DNA from: Pseudomonas fluorescens
Lineage (GTDB): Bacteria; Pseudomonadota; Gammaproteobacteria; Pseudomonadales; Pseudomonadaceae
NCBI RefSeq assembly: GCF_902498185.1
Contig: NZ_CABVIX010000011.1
Span: 1 to 64,000 of the forward strand
Direction: 5' to 3'
DNA: 64,000 nt
In this document: piece by piece, positions 54,171 through 62,419 of the stretch
Position numbering within the stretch: position 1 is the stretch's first letter
Layout of the letters: every line of letters starts with the position of its first letter
Notes under the pieces: model-generated
What the model saw: only the letters and a program-made list of their open reading frames with translations
Told to the model about the DNA's origin: nothing
Database searches by the model: none
Made by a program: the position numbers and the translations under genes

Positions 54171-54209
54171 CAGGCTCCGCCGACGCGCAGCCCCTGGCCA
54201 AGGTCATTC

Positions 54210-55895
54210 ATGAACAACAAAAACGATCGCCATCCCGCTGACGGCAAGCCACCCGTCACCATGTTCGGCCCGGACTTCCCTTTTGCGTTCGACAGCTGGC
54301 TGGAGCATCCAGCCGGGCTAGGCAGTATTCCCGTTGAACGCCTGGGCGAGGAAGTGGCGATTGTCGGCGCTGGCATTGCCGGGCTGGTAGCTGCCTACGA
54401 GCTGATGAAGCTCGGGCTGAAGCCGGTGGTCTATGAAGCCTCGAAGCTGGGTGGGCGTCTGCGTTCACAAGCCTTCAACGGCACCGACGGGATAGTCGCG
54501 GAGCTCGGTGGCATGCGTTTCCCGGTGTCCTCCACGGCCTTCTATCACTATGTCGACAAGCTCGGCCTGGAAACCCGGCCCTTTCCCAACCCGCTGACGT
54601 GCGCCTCGCCGAGCACCGTGATCGATCTTGAGGGCCAGACCTGGTACGCCGAGACAGCAGCCGACCTGCCTGCGGTGTTTGCCGAAGTCGCCAACGCCTG
54701 GGCCGATGCGCTGGAAGACCGCGCGCAGTTCAGCGACATCCAGAAGGCCATCCGCGAACGCGACGTTGCGCGCCTCAAAAGCTTGTGGGATACGCTGGTG
54801 CCACTGTGGGATGACCGCACCTTCTATGATTTCGTCGCGACATCCAAAGCGTTCGCAAACTTGAGTTTCCTGCACCGTGAGGTGTTTGGCCAGGTCGGCT
54901 TCGGGACAGGCGGCTGGGATTCGGATTTCCCCAACTCGATGCTGGAAATCCTGCGCGTGGTGCTGACCAACTGCGACGATCACCAGCATCTGGTAGTCGG
55001 CGGTGTCGAACAGGTGCCACAGGGGATCTGGCGCCACGCCCCGGAACGCTGTGCCCACTGGCCGGCAGGCACCAGCCTCAAGTCACTGCACAACGGCGCG
55101 CCGCGTCCTGGAGTGAAGGGCATCGCCCGTGCCGCTGATGGCCGCCTGACCGTTACCGACAACTGGGGCGACACTCGCCACTACGCCGCCGTGTTGACTA
55201 CCTGCCAGAGCTGGCTGCTGACCACCCAGATCGAGTGCGAAGAGTCACTGTTCTCACAGAAGCTGTGGATGGCCCTGGACCGCACCCGCTACATGCAGTC
55301 ATCGAAGACCTTCGTCATGGTCGACCGGCCGTTCTGGAAGGACAAGGACCCGGAAACCGGCCGCGACCTGATGAGCATGACCCTTACCGACCGCCTGACC
55401 CGTGGCACCTACCTGTTCGACAACGGCGACGACAAGCCGGGGGTGATCTGCCTGTCGTACTCGTGGATGAGCGATGCCCTGAAGATGCTCCCGCACCCGG
55501 TCGAGAAACGCGTGAAGCTGGCCCTTGATGCATTGAAGAAGATCTACCCGAAGCTGGATATCGCCGGGCACATCATCGGCGACCCGATCACCGTGTCGTG
55601 GGAGGCCGACCCGTACTTCCTCGGCGCCTTCAAGGGCGCACTGCCAGGACACTACCGCTATAACCAGCGCATGTACGCGCACTTCATGCAACAGGACATG
55701 CCGGCCGAACAGCGCGGCATCTTCATTGCCGGCGATGACGTATCGTGGACGCCCGCGTGGGTGGAAGGGGCCGTACAGACATCGCTCAATGCGGTGTGGG
55801 GTATCATCAATCACTTCGGTGGGCAGACCCACCCGGAGAACCCTGGCCCGGGCGATGTCTTCAATGAGATCGGACCGATCGCCCTGCCTGACTGA
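54210..55895 (+). CDS. davB: L-lysine 2-monooxygenase DavB
   Basis: FAD enzyme that oxidatively decarboxylates L-lysine to 5-aminovaleramide, first step of the aminovalerate route. The protein is 561 residues, related to tryptophan 2-monooxygenase and amine oxidases. The FAD-binding IVGAGIAGLVAAYELMK starts at 51, a GGRLRS motif follows, and the C-terminal GIFIAGDDVSWTPAWVEGAV closes the flavin site. It precedes davA by 15 bases. The pair davBA is a recognised P. putida operon. Some annotations name it tryptophan 2-monooxygenase. Confidence 0.94.
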   Translation: MNNKNDRHPADGKPPVTMFGPDFPFAFDSWLEHPAGLGSIPVERLGEEVAIVGAGIAGLVAAYELMKLGLKPVVYEASKLGGRLRSQAFNGTDGIVAELGGMRFPVSSTAFYHYVDKLGLETRPFPNPLTCASPSTVIDLEGQTWYAETAADLPAVFAEVANAWADALEDRAQFSDIQKAIRERDVARLKSLWDTLVPLWDDRTFYDFVATSKAFANLSFLHREVFGQVGFGTGGWDSDFPNSMLEILRVVLTNCDDHQHLVVGGVEQVPQGIWRHAPERCAHWPAGTSLKSLHNGAPRPGVKGIARAADGRLTVTDNWGDTRHYAAVLTTCQSWLLTTQIECEESLFSQKLWMALDRTRYMQSSKTFVMVDRPFWKDKDPETGRDLMSMTLTDRLTRGTYLFDNGDDKPGVICLSYSWMSDALKMLPHPVEKRVKLALDALKKIYPKLDIAGHIIGDPITVSWEADPYFLGAFKGALPGHYRYNQRMYAHFMQQDMPAEQRGIFIAGDDVSWTPAWVEGAVQTSLNAVWGIINHFGGQTHPENPGPGDVFNEIGPIALPD

Positions 55896-55910
55896 TCAAG
55901 GAGAACTGCG

Positions 55911-56711
55911 ATGCGCATCGCGTTGTTCCAGGCCACGCCCCGTCCGCTGGACGTGCCTGGCAATCTCGAGCGCCTGCACCAGCAGGCGCAACTGGCGGCC
56001 GAGCGCGGGGCGCAGCTGCTGGTGTGCCCGGAGATGTTCCTGACCGGCTACAACATTGGCAGCGAGGCCGTCGACCGGCTGGCCGAAGCCGAGGACGGGC
56101 CGTCGGCAATGGCCGTGGTCGAGATCGCCCAGGCGCACCGGATCGCCATCGTCTACGGCTACCCGGAACGCGCCGAAGACGGCCAGGTGTACAACAGCGT
56201 GCAACTGATCGACGCCCATGGCAGCAGCCTGTGCAACTACCGCAAGACCCATCTGTTCGGGGATCTGGACCGCAGCCTGTTCAGTGCGGGCGCCGATCAC
56301 TTTCCGGTGGTCGAGCTCGATGGCTGGAAGCTGGGCCTGCTGATCTGCTACGACATCGAGTTCCCGGAGAACGCCCGGCGCCTGGCGCTGGATGGCGCGG
56401 AACTGATCCTGGTGCCGACGGCCAACATGACGCCGTACGACTTCATCTGCCAGGTGACTGTGCGCGCCCGCGCCCAGGAGAACCAGTGCTATCTGGTCTA
56501 CGCCAACTATTGCGGTGCCGAGCACGATATCCAGTACTGCGGGCAGAGCAGCATCATCGGTCCGGATGGCAGCCTGCTGGCCATGGCCGGACACGATGAC
56601 TGCCAACTGCTGGCCGACCTGGACCGCGAGCGCGTACTGCGGGGTCGCCGGGACTTCCCCTACCTGATGGACCTGCGCCGCGAGCTGCATGCCCTGTCGC
56701 GCAAGGACTGA
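55911..56711 (+). CDS. davA: 5-aminovaleramidase DavA (nitrilase family)
   Basis: Hydrolyses 5-aminovaleramide from DavB to 5-aminovalerate and ammonia. The protein is 266 residues, carbon-nitrogen hydrolase fold. The catalytic triad is E41 (CPEMFLTGY), K112 (YRKTHLFG) and C146 (LLICYDIEFPEN). GGAG precedes the ATG. 5-Aminovalerate would go on to glutarate through genes outside this window. The next gene, pqqF, starts 9 bases later, so read-through from davBA into pqqF is possible. Confidence 0.95.
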   Translation: MRIALFQATPRPLDVPGNLERLHQQAQLAAERGAQLLVCPEMFLTGYNIGSEAVDRLAEAEDGPSAMAVVEIAQAHRIAIVYGYPERAEDGQVYNSVQLIDAHGSSLCNYRKTHLFGDLDRSLFSAGADHFPVVELDGWKLGLLICYDIEFPENARRLALDGAELILVPTANMTPYDFICQVTVRARAQENQCYLVYANYCGAEHDIQYCGQSSIIGPDGSLLAMAGHDDCQLLADLDRERVLRGRRDFPYLMDLRRELHALSRKD

Positions 56712-56720
56712 TCTGCCGCC

Positions 56721-59039
56721 ATGCCTGACACGCTTCGTCACTTGACCCTGGACAACGGCCTGCAGCTGACCCTGCGTCATGCTCCACGCCTCAAGCGCTG
56801 CGCCGCCGCGTTGCGGGTCAGTGCGGGCAGTCACGACGCTCCGACGTCGTGGCCAGGGCTGGCGCATTTTCTCGAGCATCTGTTCTTTCTGGGTACCGTC
56901 CGTTTCCCGCTTGAGGACGGCCTGATGCGCTTCGTGCAGAACCAGGGCGGACAGGTCAATGCGAGCACGCGCGAACGTTACACCGACTTCTTTTTCGAGG
57001 TGCAGCCTGCGGCGCTGGAGGGTGGACTCGCGCGCCTGTGCCAGATGCTCGCCGAGCCGCACCTGGGCATCGAACGCCAGCGTCGGGAACGCGAAGTGAT
57101 ACATGCCGAGTTCATCGCCTGGTCGCGCAGTGCGCAGGCCCAGCGCCAGTTCGCCTTATTGCAGGCGGTCTCGCCACGCCATCCCCTGAGCGGCTTTCAC
57201 GCGGGCAACCGGCACAGCCTGACGTTGCAGGATCCTGCATTCCAGCACGCCTTGCAGGGCTTTCACCAGCGGTTCTACCGCGCCGGGCAGATGACCCTGA
57301 GCCTGTGCGGGCCCCAGCCGCTGGAGGCGCTCGAAGCCCTGGGGCGCGAATACGGCAGTCTTTTCGCCGAGGGGCAAAAGGTCGCGCAAAGCGAGCCCCC
57401 CGTATTGGTGGAGCAGGCACTGGACATCATCCCGCAGCCTGGCGAGCTGGATCTTCTGTTCGCCCACGAGTGTTTGCCCGAAGGTGCGCAGCCAGCCCTG
57501 GAACTGCTGACCGCCTGGCTCGAAGACAGCCGTCCGGGCGGTTGGGTCGCAGCGCTGCGTCAGCAGGGCTGGTTGCGCGGGCACAACGTCGAGGTGCTGT
57601 ATGCCTTTGCCGGGCAACTGCTGTGGCATGTGCAGGTCAAGCTGGAAGCTGGCGCACCCAGGGATGAAGTCCGGGATCTGCTCCACGGCTGGTTCGGCGC
57701 CCTGCGCCAGGCCGATGCCGCGCAGTTGAATCTGGAATTCGCCCGTCTGCAGCGCAGTCGCGAGCAGGCCGCCAGCGCGCTTGAACTGGCTCGTCGGGAC
57801 ACCAGTGGCCAGCCTTTCAAGGCCTTGGACCAGGCGGGCCTTGGGGCGCTGCGCGCACTGCTCGACGACCTGCCCCAGCGGCACACTGGCCACTGGCAAT
57901 TGCCCGGCGCGGACCCCCTGCTCATGATCGAGACGCTGGAGCGCAAAGGTGCCCCCCTGCCGACCGGTCTGACAGTCAGCGCCCTGCTTCCATCGTCCCG
58001 TGAGTACGGCGCCCTCTATCTACGCTGGCAGATAAGTAGTTCACTGCGCCAGCGCCTGCACGATGTTCTGGAACGCGGGCTACGGCCCCTGACCGAACAG
58101 GCCCGGCGCGCCTCCGTGCAACTGCAGTTCAGCGCCAGCGGCAATACATGGCAACTGCGATGCGCCGGCTCGCCGACAGCGGTGCTGCAGGTGGTCGAAG
58201 CCGCGCTGACACTCCTGGGCAATCCCCCGGCTGCGAGCTGGCGAGAAGCAGACAGCGCACACCCGCCCCTGATCCCGATCCGCGCGCTGCTCAAGCGCCT
58301 GCCCGACGCCATTCTCGATAGCGCCGAAGATCCTCAGCCCGCGGGCACACTCGCCCCCTCCTTGCTCGACAGCGTGTGGCAGGATGCGCGTTGGCAGGGG
58401 TTGGCCATTGGCTTCGGCGAACTTGAGCAGCGGGCCTTGGGTGCGGCGCTGGGCAAGATTCCAGGACAACCTGCGGCGCCAGCCTCCATTACGCTCGCAC
58501 CTGGCCGGCGCTGGCGGATCTGCCCGGTGCCCGGTAGCGAGCAGGCGCTGCTGCTGTTCTGCCCGGTGCCGCCTGCACATGAGGCCGCCGGACGCTTGCT
58601 CGCCCAGTTGCTGCAAGGCCCTGTGTACCAGCGCCTGAGGGTCGAGTTGCAACTGGGCTATGCGGTATTCAGTGCCTTTCGTCAGATCGAGGGGCGCTGC
58701 GGCCTGTTGTTCGGCGTGCAATCACACAGCGCCAGCCACGGCGAAATACTGGCTCACCTGGAACAGCTCCTACACGGTGGCGTGCGGCTGGACCGATCGG
58801 TGCAGGAGAGCCTGGCGGCTCAATTCAACGAAACGGCGATGGCCAATCCCGAGGCCGCTGAGTGGGCATGGCAGACATACCTTGCGACACAAGGGGATGA
58901 TCTCGGCGCAGTTGGCGAGTCTATCCTGGCTCTGGAGCAACAGGATGTGACGGATCTTCTGCAGCGGTTGCTGGAGGCGGAATGGGGTTGGTTATGTTTC
59001 GCCAATGGCCCCGCGCCAGGTGCCGGCTGGCACCCATGA
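56721..59039 (+). CDS. pqqF: PqqF, M16-family zinc peptidase
   Basis: Insulinase-type metallopeptidase of 772 residues implicated in cutting the PqqA peptide during pyrroloquinoline quinone synthesis. The inverted zinc motif is HFLEH at 49-53, with the downstream glutamate in the EREVIHAEFIAW segment. Two pairs of M16 domains span the protein. pqqF lies upstream of pqqA here, as in P. putida, not at the cluster end. Confidence 0.93.
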   Translation: MPDTLRHLTLDNGLQLTLRHAPRLKRCAAALRVSAGSHDAPTSWPGLAHFLEHLFFLGTVRFPLEDGLMRFVQNQGGQVNASTRERYTDFFFEVQPAALEGGLARLCQMLAEPHLGIERQRREREVIHAEFIAWSRSAQAQRQFALLQAVSPRHPLSGFHAGNRHSLTLQDPAFQHALQGFHQRFYRAGQMTLSLCGPQPLEALEALGREYGSLFAEGQKVAQSEPPVLVEQALDIIPQPGELDLLFAHECLPEGAQPALELLTAWLEDSRPGGWVAALRQQGWLRGHNVEVLYAFAGQLLWHVQVKLEAGAPRDEVRDLLHGWFGALRQADAAQLNLEFARLQRSREQAASALELARRDTSGQPFKALDQAGLGALRALLDDLPQRHTGHWQLPGADPLLMIETLERKGAPLPTGLTVSALLPSSREYGALYLRWQISSSLRQRLHDVLERGLRPLTEQARRASVQLQFSASGNTWQLRCAGSPTAVLQVVEAALTLLGNPPAASWREADSAHPPLIPIRALLKRLPDAILDSAEDPQPAGTLAPSLLDSVWQDARWQGLAIGFGELEQRALGAALGKIPGQPAAPASITLAPGRRWRICPVPGSEQALLLFCPVPPAHEAAGRLLAQLLQGPVYQRLRVELQLGYAVFSAFRQIEGRCGLLFGVQSHSASHGEILAHLEQLLHGGVRLDRSVQESLAAQFNETAMANPEAAEWAWQTYLATQGDDLGAVGESILALEQQDVTDLLQRLLEAEWGWLCFANGPAPGAGWHP

Positions 59040-59204
59040 CGGCGCAATTGTTACGGAAGAGGTAAGAGCGCTTATCGAATAATTAACCTTTCGGTACACA
59101 AAATTCTTGTAAGATAGCGCAATCCCTGTTGTGGAACCCTTGGCTACGAACGATGCACTAACCAGTAGCTGACAACCCCAAACCTGCCCGGAAGGAGTCA
59201 TCCC

Positions 59205-59276
59205 ATGTGGACCAAACCTGCTTACACTGATCTGCGTATCGGCTTTGAAGTGACCATGTATTTCGCAAGCCGCTGA
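59205..59276 (+). CDS. pqqA: PqqA, PQQ precursor peptide
   Basis: Ribosomal peptide of 23 residues whose glutamate and tyrosine become the PQQ skeleton. The sequence contains the conserved EVTMY, with Glu15 and Tyr19 separated by three residues, then FASR. A strong GAAGGAG precedes the ATG. AT-rich bases about 90 upstream (a TAAGAT box) may hold its promoter. A terminator-like hairpin follows, which would make pqqA mRNA more abundant than the downstream genes. Confidence 0.97.
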   Translation: MWTKPAYTDLRIGFEVTMYFASR

Positions 59277-59292
59277 GTCTGCTTGCGGTACG

Positions 59293-59324
59293 ACGCCTCG
59301 GCTTGCCGGGGCGTTTTCATTTTT
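59293..59324 (+). terminator. Attenuating terminator between pqqA and pqqB
   Basis: ACGCCTCGG pairs with CCGGGGCGT (one G-U pair) followed by TTTTCATTTTT. Partial termination here would give excess pqqA over pqqBCDE, in line with PqqA being a consumed substrate. Confidence 0.75.
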
Positions 59325-59339
59325 GCAGACGGAGTGGCC

Positions 59340-60251
59340 ATGCACATCCAGATTCTCGGCTCGGCAGCCGGCGGTGGTTTCCCCCAGTGGAACTGCAATT
59401 GCGTGAACTGCAAGGGCTACCGTGACGGCACACTGCGGGCCACGGCACGCACCCAGTCATCGATAGCCCTGTCCGATGATGGCGAGCACTGGATCCTGTG
59501 CAACGCCTCGCCGGATATCCGCGCCCAGCTGCAGGCCTTCGCGCCGATGCAACCGGCCCGGGCCCTGCGTGATACCGGCATCAATGCGATCATTCTGCTC
59601 GACAGCCAGATCGACCACACCACTGGCCTGCTCAGCCTGCGCGAAGGCTGCCCGCACCAGGTGTGGTGCACCGACATGGTCCACCAGGACCTGTCCACCG
59701 GCTTTCCGCTGTTCAACATGCTCAGCCACTGGAACGGCGGCCTGGCCTGGAACCGCATCGAGCTTGACGGCAGCTTCGTCATCGACGCCTGTCCGAATCT
59801 CAGGTTCAGCCCCTTCCCGCTGCGCAGCGCCGCGCCGCCCTATTCGCCGCACCGCTTCGACCCGCACCCTGGCGACAACCTGGGGCTGATGGTGGAGGAC
59901 CTGCGCACCGGTGGCAAACTGTTCTACGCCCCGGGCCTGGGTCAGGTCGACGACGCGCTGCTGCGCAAGATGCACGACGCCGATTGTCTGCTGGTCGACG
60001 GCACGCTCTGGGAGGATGATGAAATGCAGCAGCGCGGCGTCGGTACCCGCACCGGCCGTGAGATGGGTCACCTGGCGCAGAATGGCCCGGGCGGCATGCT
60101 CGAAGTGCTGGACGGTTTCGCACGCCAGCGCAAGGTGCTTATCCATATCAACAACACCAACCCGATTCTCGATGAAGATTCGCCCGAACGGGCCGAGGTC
60201 AACCGCCGGGGCGTGGAAGTCGCCTTCGACGGCATGAGCATCGAGCTGTAG
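59340..60251 (+). CDS. pqqB: PqqB, metallo-beta-lactamase-fold PQQ biosynthesis protein
   Basis: Non-haem iron hydroxylase of the metallo-beta-lactamase fold that hydroxylates the tyrosine moiety during PQQ maturation. The protein is 303 residues. The N-terminal LGSAAGGGFPQWNCNC is the family signature; the metal site includes SQIDHTTGLL. The ATG at MHIQILG has GGAG upstream. Followed by pqqC after 8 bases. Confidence 0.96.
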   Translation: MHIQILGSAAGGGFPQWNCNCVNCKGYRDGTLRATARTQSSIALSDDGEHWILCNASPDIRAQLQAFAPMQPARALRDTGINAIILLDSQIDHTTGLLSLREGCPHQVWCTDMVHQDLSTGFPLFNMLSHWNGGLAWNRIELDGSFVIDACPNLRFSPFPLRSAAPPYSPHRFDPHPGDNLGLMVEDLRTGGKLFYAPGLGQVDDALLRKMHDADCLLVDGTLWEDDEMQQRGVGTRTGREMGHLAQNGPGGMLEVLDGFARQRKVLIHINNTNPILDEDSPERAEVNRRGVEVAFDGMSIEL

Positions 60252-60259
60252 GAGCCCTG

Positions 60260-61015
60260 ATGAGCGATGCCACCCCGATGTCCCCTGCCGAGTTCGAGCA
60301 GGCCTTGCGCGCCAAGGGCGCCTATTACCACATCCATCACCCGTACCACGTTGCGATGTACCAGGGCCGCGCCACCCGCGAGCAGATCCAGGGCTGGGTG
60401 GCCAACCGCTTCTACTACCAGGTGAACATCCCGATGAAGGATGCCGCGATCCTGGCCAACTGCCCCGACCGCGAGATACGCCGCGAGTGGATCCAGCGTC
60501 TGCTCGACCACGACGGCGCCCCGGGCGAGGACGGCGGCATCGAGGCGTGGTTGCGCCTGGGCCACGCCGTCGGCCTCGATCCCGACCAGCTACGCTCGCA
60601 AGAGCTGGTGCTGCCCGGGGTGCGTTTTGCCGTCGACGCCTACGTCAACTTCGCCCGCCGCGCCAGCTGGCAGGAAGCGGCCAGTAGCTCGCTGACGGAG
60701 CTGTTCGCCCCGCAGATCCACCAGTCGCGCCTCGACAGCTGGCCGCAGCACTACCCCTGGATCGACCCGGCCGGCTATGAGTACTTCCGCACCCGCCTGG
60801 GCCAGGCGCGGCGTGATGTCGAGCACGGCCTGGCGATCACTCTGCAGCACTACACCACGCGTGACGGCCAGGAACGCATGCTCGAGATCCTGCAGTTCAA
60901 GCTGGATATCCTCTGGAGCATGCTCGATGCCATGACCATGGCCTATGAGCTGAACCGTCCGCCCTACCACAGCGTCACGCCCGACCGGGTCTGGCACAAG
61001 GGGATCGCCTTATGA
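60260..61015 (+). CDS. pqqC: PqqC, pyrroloquinoline-quinone synthase
   Basis: Cofactor-free oxidase for the last step, ring closure and eight-electron oxidation to PQQ. The protein is 251 residues, helical TENA-like fold. YHIHHPYHVAM and WVANRFYYQ near the N terminus, and the RREWIQRLLDHDG segment, are conserved. The stop overlaps the pqqD start by 4 bases. Confidence 0.97.
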   Translation: MSDATPMSPAEFEQALRAKGAYYHIHHPYHVAMYQGRATREQIQGWVANRFYYQVNIPMKDAAILANCPDREIRREWIQRLLDHDGAPGEDGGIEAWLRLGHAVGLDPDQLRSQELVLPGVRFAVDAYVNFARRASWQEAASSSLTELFAPQIHQSRLDSWPQHYPWIDPAGYEYFRTRLGQARRDVEHGLAITLQHYTTRDGQERMLEILQFKLDILWSMLDAMTMAYELNRPPYHSVTPDRVWHKGIAL

Positions 61016-61287
61016 GTTTCAACCGAGAGCAGGTGCCCAGCTGGCGCCCCGGCTACCGCTTCCAGTACGAGCCTGCGCAAAAAGGCCATGTGCTGCTGTA
61101 TCCCGAGGGCATGATCAAGCTGAACGAGAGCGCAGCCTTGATCGGCGGCCTGATCGATGGCCAGCGCAACGTGGCGGCGATCATCGCCGAGCTCGCGCAA
61201 CAGTTTCCCGATGCGCCCGAAATCGGCGACGACATCGAGCAGTTCATGGAGGTTGCCCGTGCCGAACACTGGATCGTCCTCGCCTGA
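61012..61287 (+). CDS. pqqD: PqqD, PqqA-binding chaperone
   Basis: Small protein of 91 residues (RiPP recognition fold) that binds PqqA and presents it to PqqE. The conserved WRPGYRFQYEPAQKGHVLLYPEG and a C-terminal DDIEQFMEVA helix are present. ATGA overlap with pqqC. The likely pqqE start lies inside its 3' end. Confidence 0.96.
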   Translation: MSFNREQVPSWRPGYRFQYEPAQKGHVLLYPEGMIKLNESAALIGGLIDGQRNVAAIIAELAQQFPDAPEIGDDIEQFMEVARAEHWIVLA

Positions 61288-62419
61288 GATGCCCGGCAAG
61301 CCGCAGGTCGGCTTGCCGCTGTGGCTGCTGGCCGAGCTCACCTACCGCTGCCCGCTGCAGTGCCCCTACTGCTCCAACCCACTGGACTTCGCCGCCCAGG
61401 GCAAGGAGCTGAGCACCGAACAATGGTTCCGGGTGATGGCCGAGGCGCGCGAAATGGGCGCGGCGCAGCTAGGGTTTTCCGGCGGCGAGCCACTGGTGCG
61501 CCAAGACCTCGCCGAGCTGATCGGCGAAGGCCGGCGGCTGGGCTATTACACCAACCTGATCACCTCCGGCATCGGCCTTACCGAGCAGAAGATCGCTGCA
61601 TTCAAACAGGCTGGACTGGACCATATCCAGATCAGCTTCCAGGCCAGCGACGAGCAGGTCAACAATTTGCTGGCGGGTTCGAAAAAGGCCTTCGCGCAGA
61701 AGCTGGAGATGGCGCGCGCGGTCAAGGCCCACGGCTATCCGATGGTGCTCAACTTCGTCACCCACCGGCACAACATCGACAAGATCGACCGCATCATCGA
61801 GCTGTGCGTCGCACTCGAGGCAGATTTCGTCGAGCTCGCCACCTGCCAGTTCTACGGCTGGGCGCACCTGAACCGCGCCGGCCTGCTGCCGACCCGCGCA
61901 CAACTCGAACGGGCCGAGCGCATCACCAATGAGTACCGCGAAAAGCTCAAGGCTGCGGGCAACCCGTGCAAGCTGATCTTCGTCACCCCGGACTATTACG
62001 AAGAGCGTCCCAAGGGCTGCATGAACGGCTGGGGCAGCGTGTTTCTCACCGTCACCCCCGACGGCACTGCCCTGCCCTGCCACGGTGCCCGCCAGCTGCC
62101 CGTGGAGTTTCCCAACGTGCGCGAGCACAGCATGCAGCACATCTGGTATGACTCGTTCGGCTTCAACCGCTTCCGTGGCTACGACTGGATGCCCGAGCCC
62201 TGCCGCTCGTGCGACGAAAAGGAAAAGGACTTCGGCGGCTGCCGCTGCCAGGCCTTCATGCTCACCGGCGACGCCAGCAAGGCGGACCCGGTGTGCGCCA
62301 AGTCAGCCGACCACGGCATCATCCTCAAGGCCCGCGAGGAGGCCGAGCATGCCCACCTCGCCATCGAAGAGCTGACCTTCCGCAATGATCGAAACTCACG
62401 CGTCATCGTCCGCGGCTGA
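61259..62419 (+). CDS. pqqE: PqqE, radical SAM PQQ synthase
   Basis: Links the Glu and Tyr side chains of PqqA by radical chemistry. The protein is 386 residues from a GTG at 61259 that has GGAGG six bases upstream and overlaps pqqD by 29 bases; an ATG at 61289 (two bases after the pqqD stop) has no ribosome site and would give 376 residues. The SAM cluster is C31, C35 and C38 (CPLQCPYC). The SPASM cysteines lie in GCMNGWG, LPCHGAR and CRSCDEKEKDFGGCRC. Confidence 0.95.
   Translation: MPNTGSSSPEMPGKPQVGLPLWLLAELTYRCPLQCPYCSNPLDFAAQGKELSTEQWFRVMAEAREMGAAQLGFSGGEPLVRQDLAELIGEGRRLGYYTNLITSGIGLTEQKIAAFKQAGLDHIQISFQASDEQVNNLLAGSKKAFAQKLEMARAVKAHGYPMVLNFVTHRHNIDKIDRIIELCVALEADFVELATCQFYGWAHLNRAGLLPTRAQLERAERITNEYREKLKAAGNPCKLIFVTPDYYEERPKGCMNGWGSVFLTVTPDGTALPCHGARQLPVEFPNVREHSMQHIWYDSFGFNRFRGYDWMPEPCRSCDEKEKDFGGCRCQAFMLTGDASKADPVCAKSADHGIILKAREEAEHAHLAIEELTFRNDRNSRVIVRG

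Noticed and set aside
53882..54209. tRNA gene as an integration site for a genomic island
   Set aside because: No integrase, no repeated tRNA 3' end and no change in composition follow; davBA-pqq is ordinary P. putida chromosome.
59040..59204. A PQQ-responsive or other riboswitch upstream of pqqA
   Set aside because: The 165 bases are AT-rich with no convincing conserved fold; a promoter is the simpler explanation.
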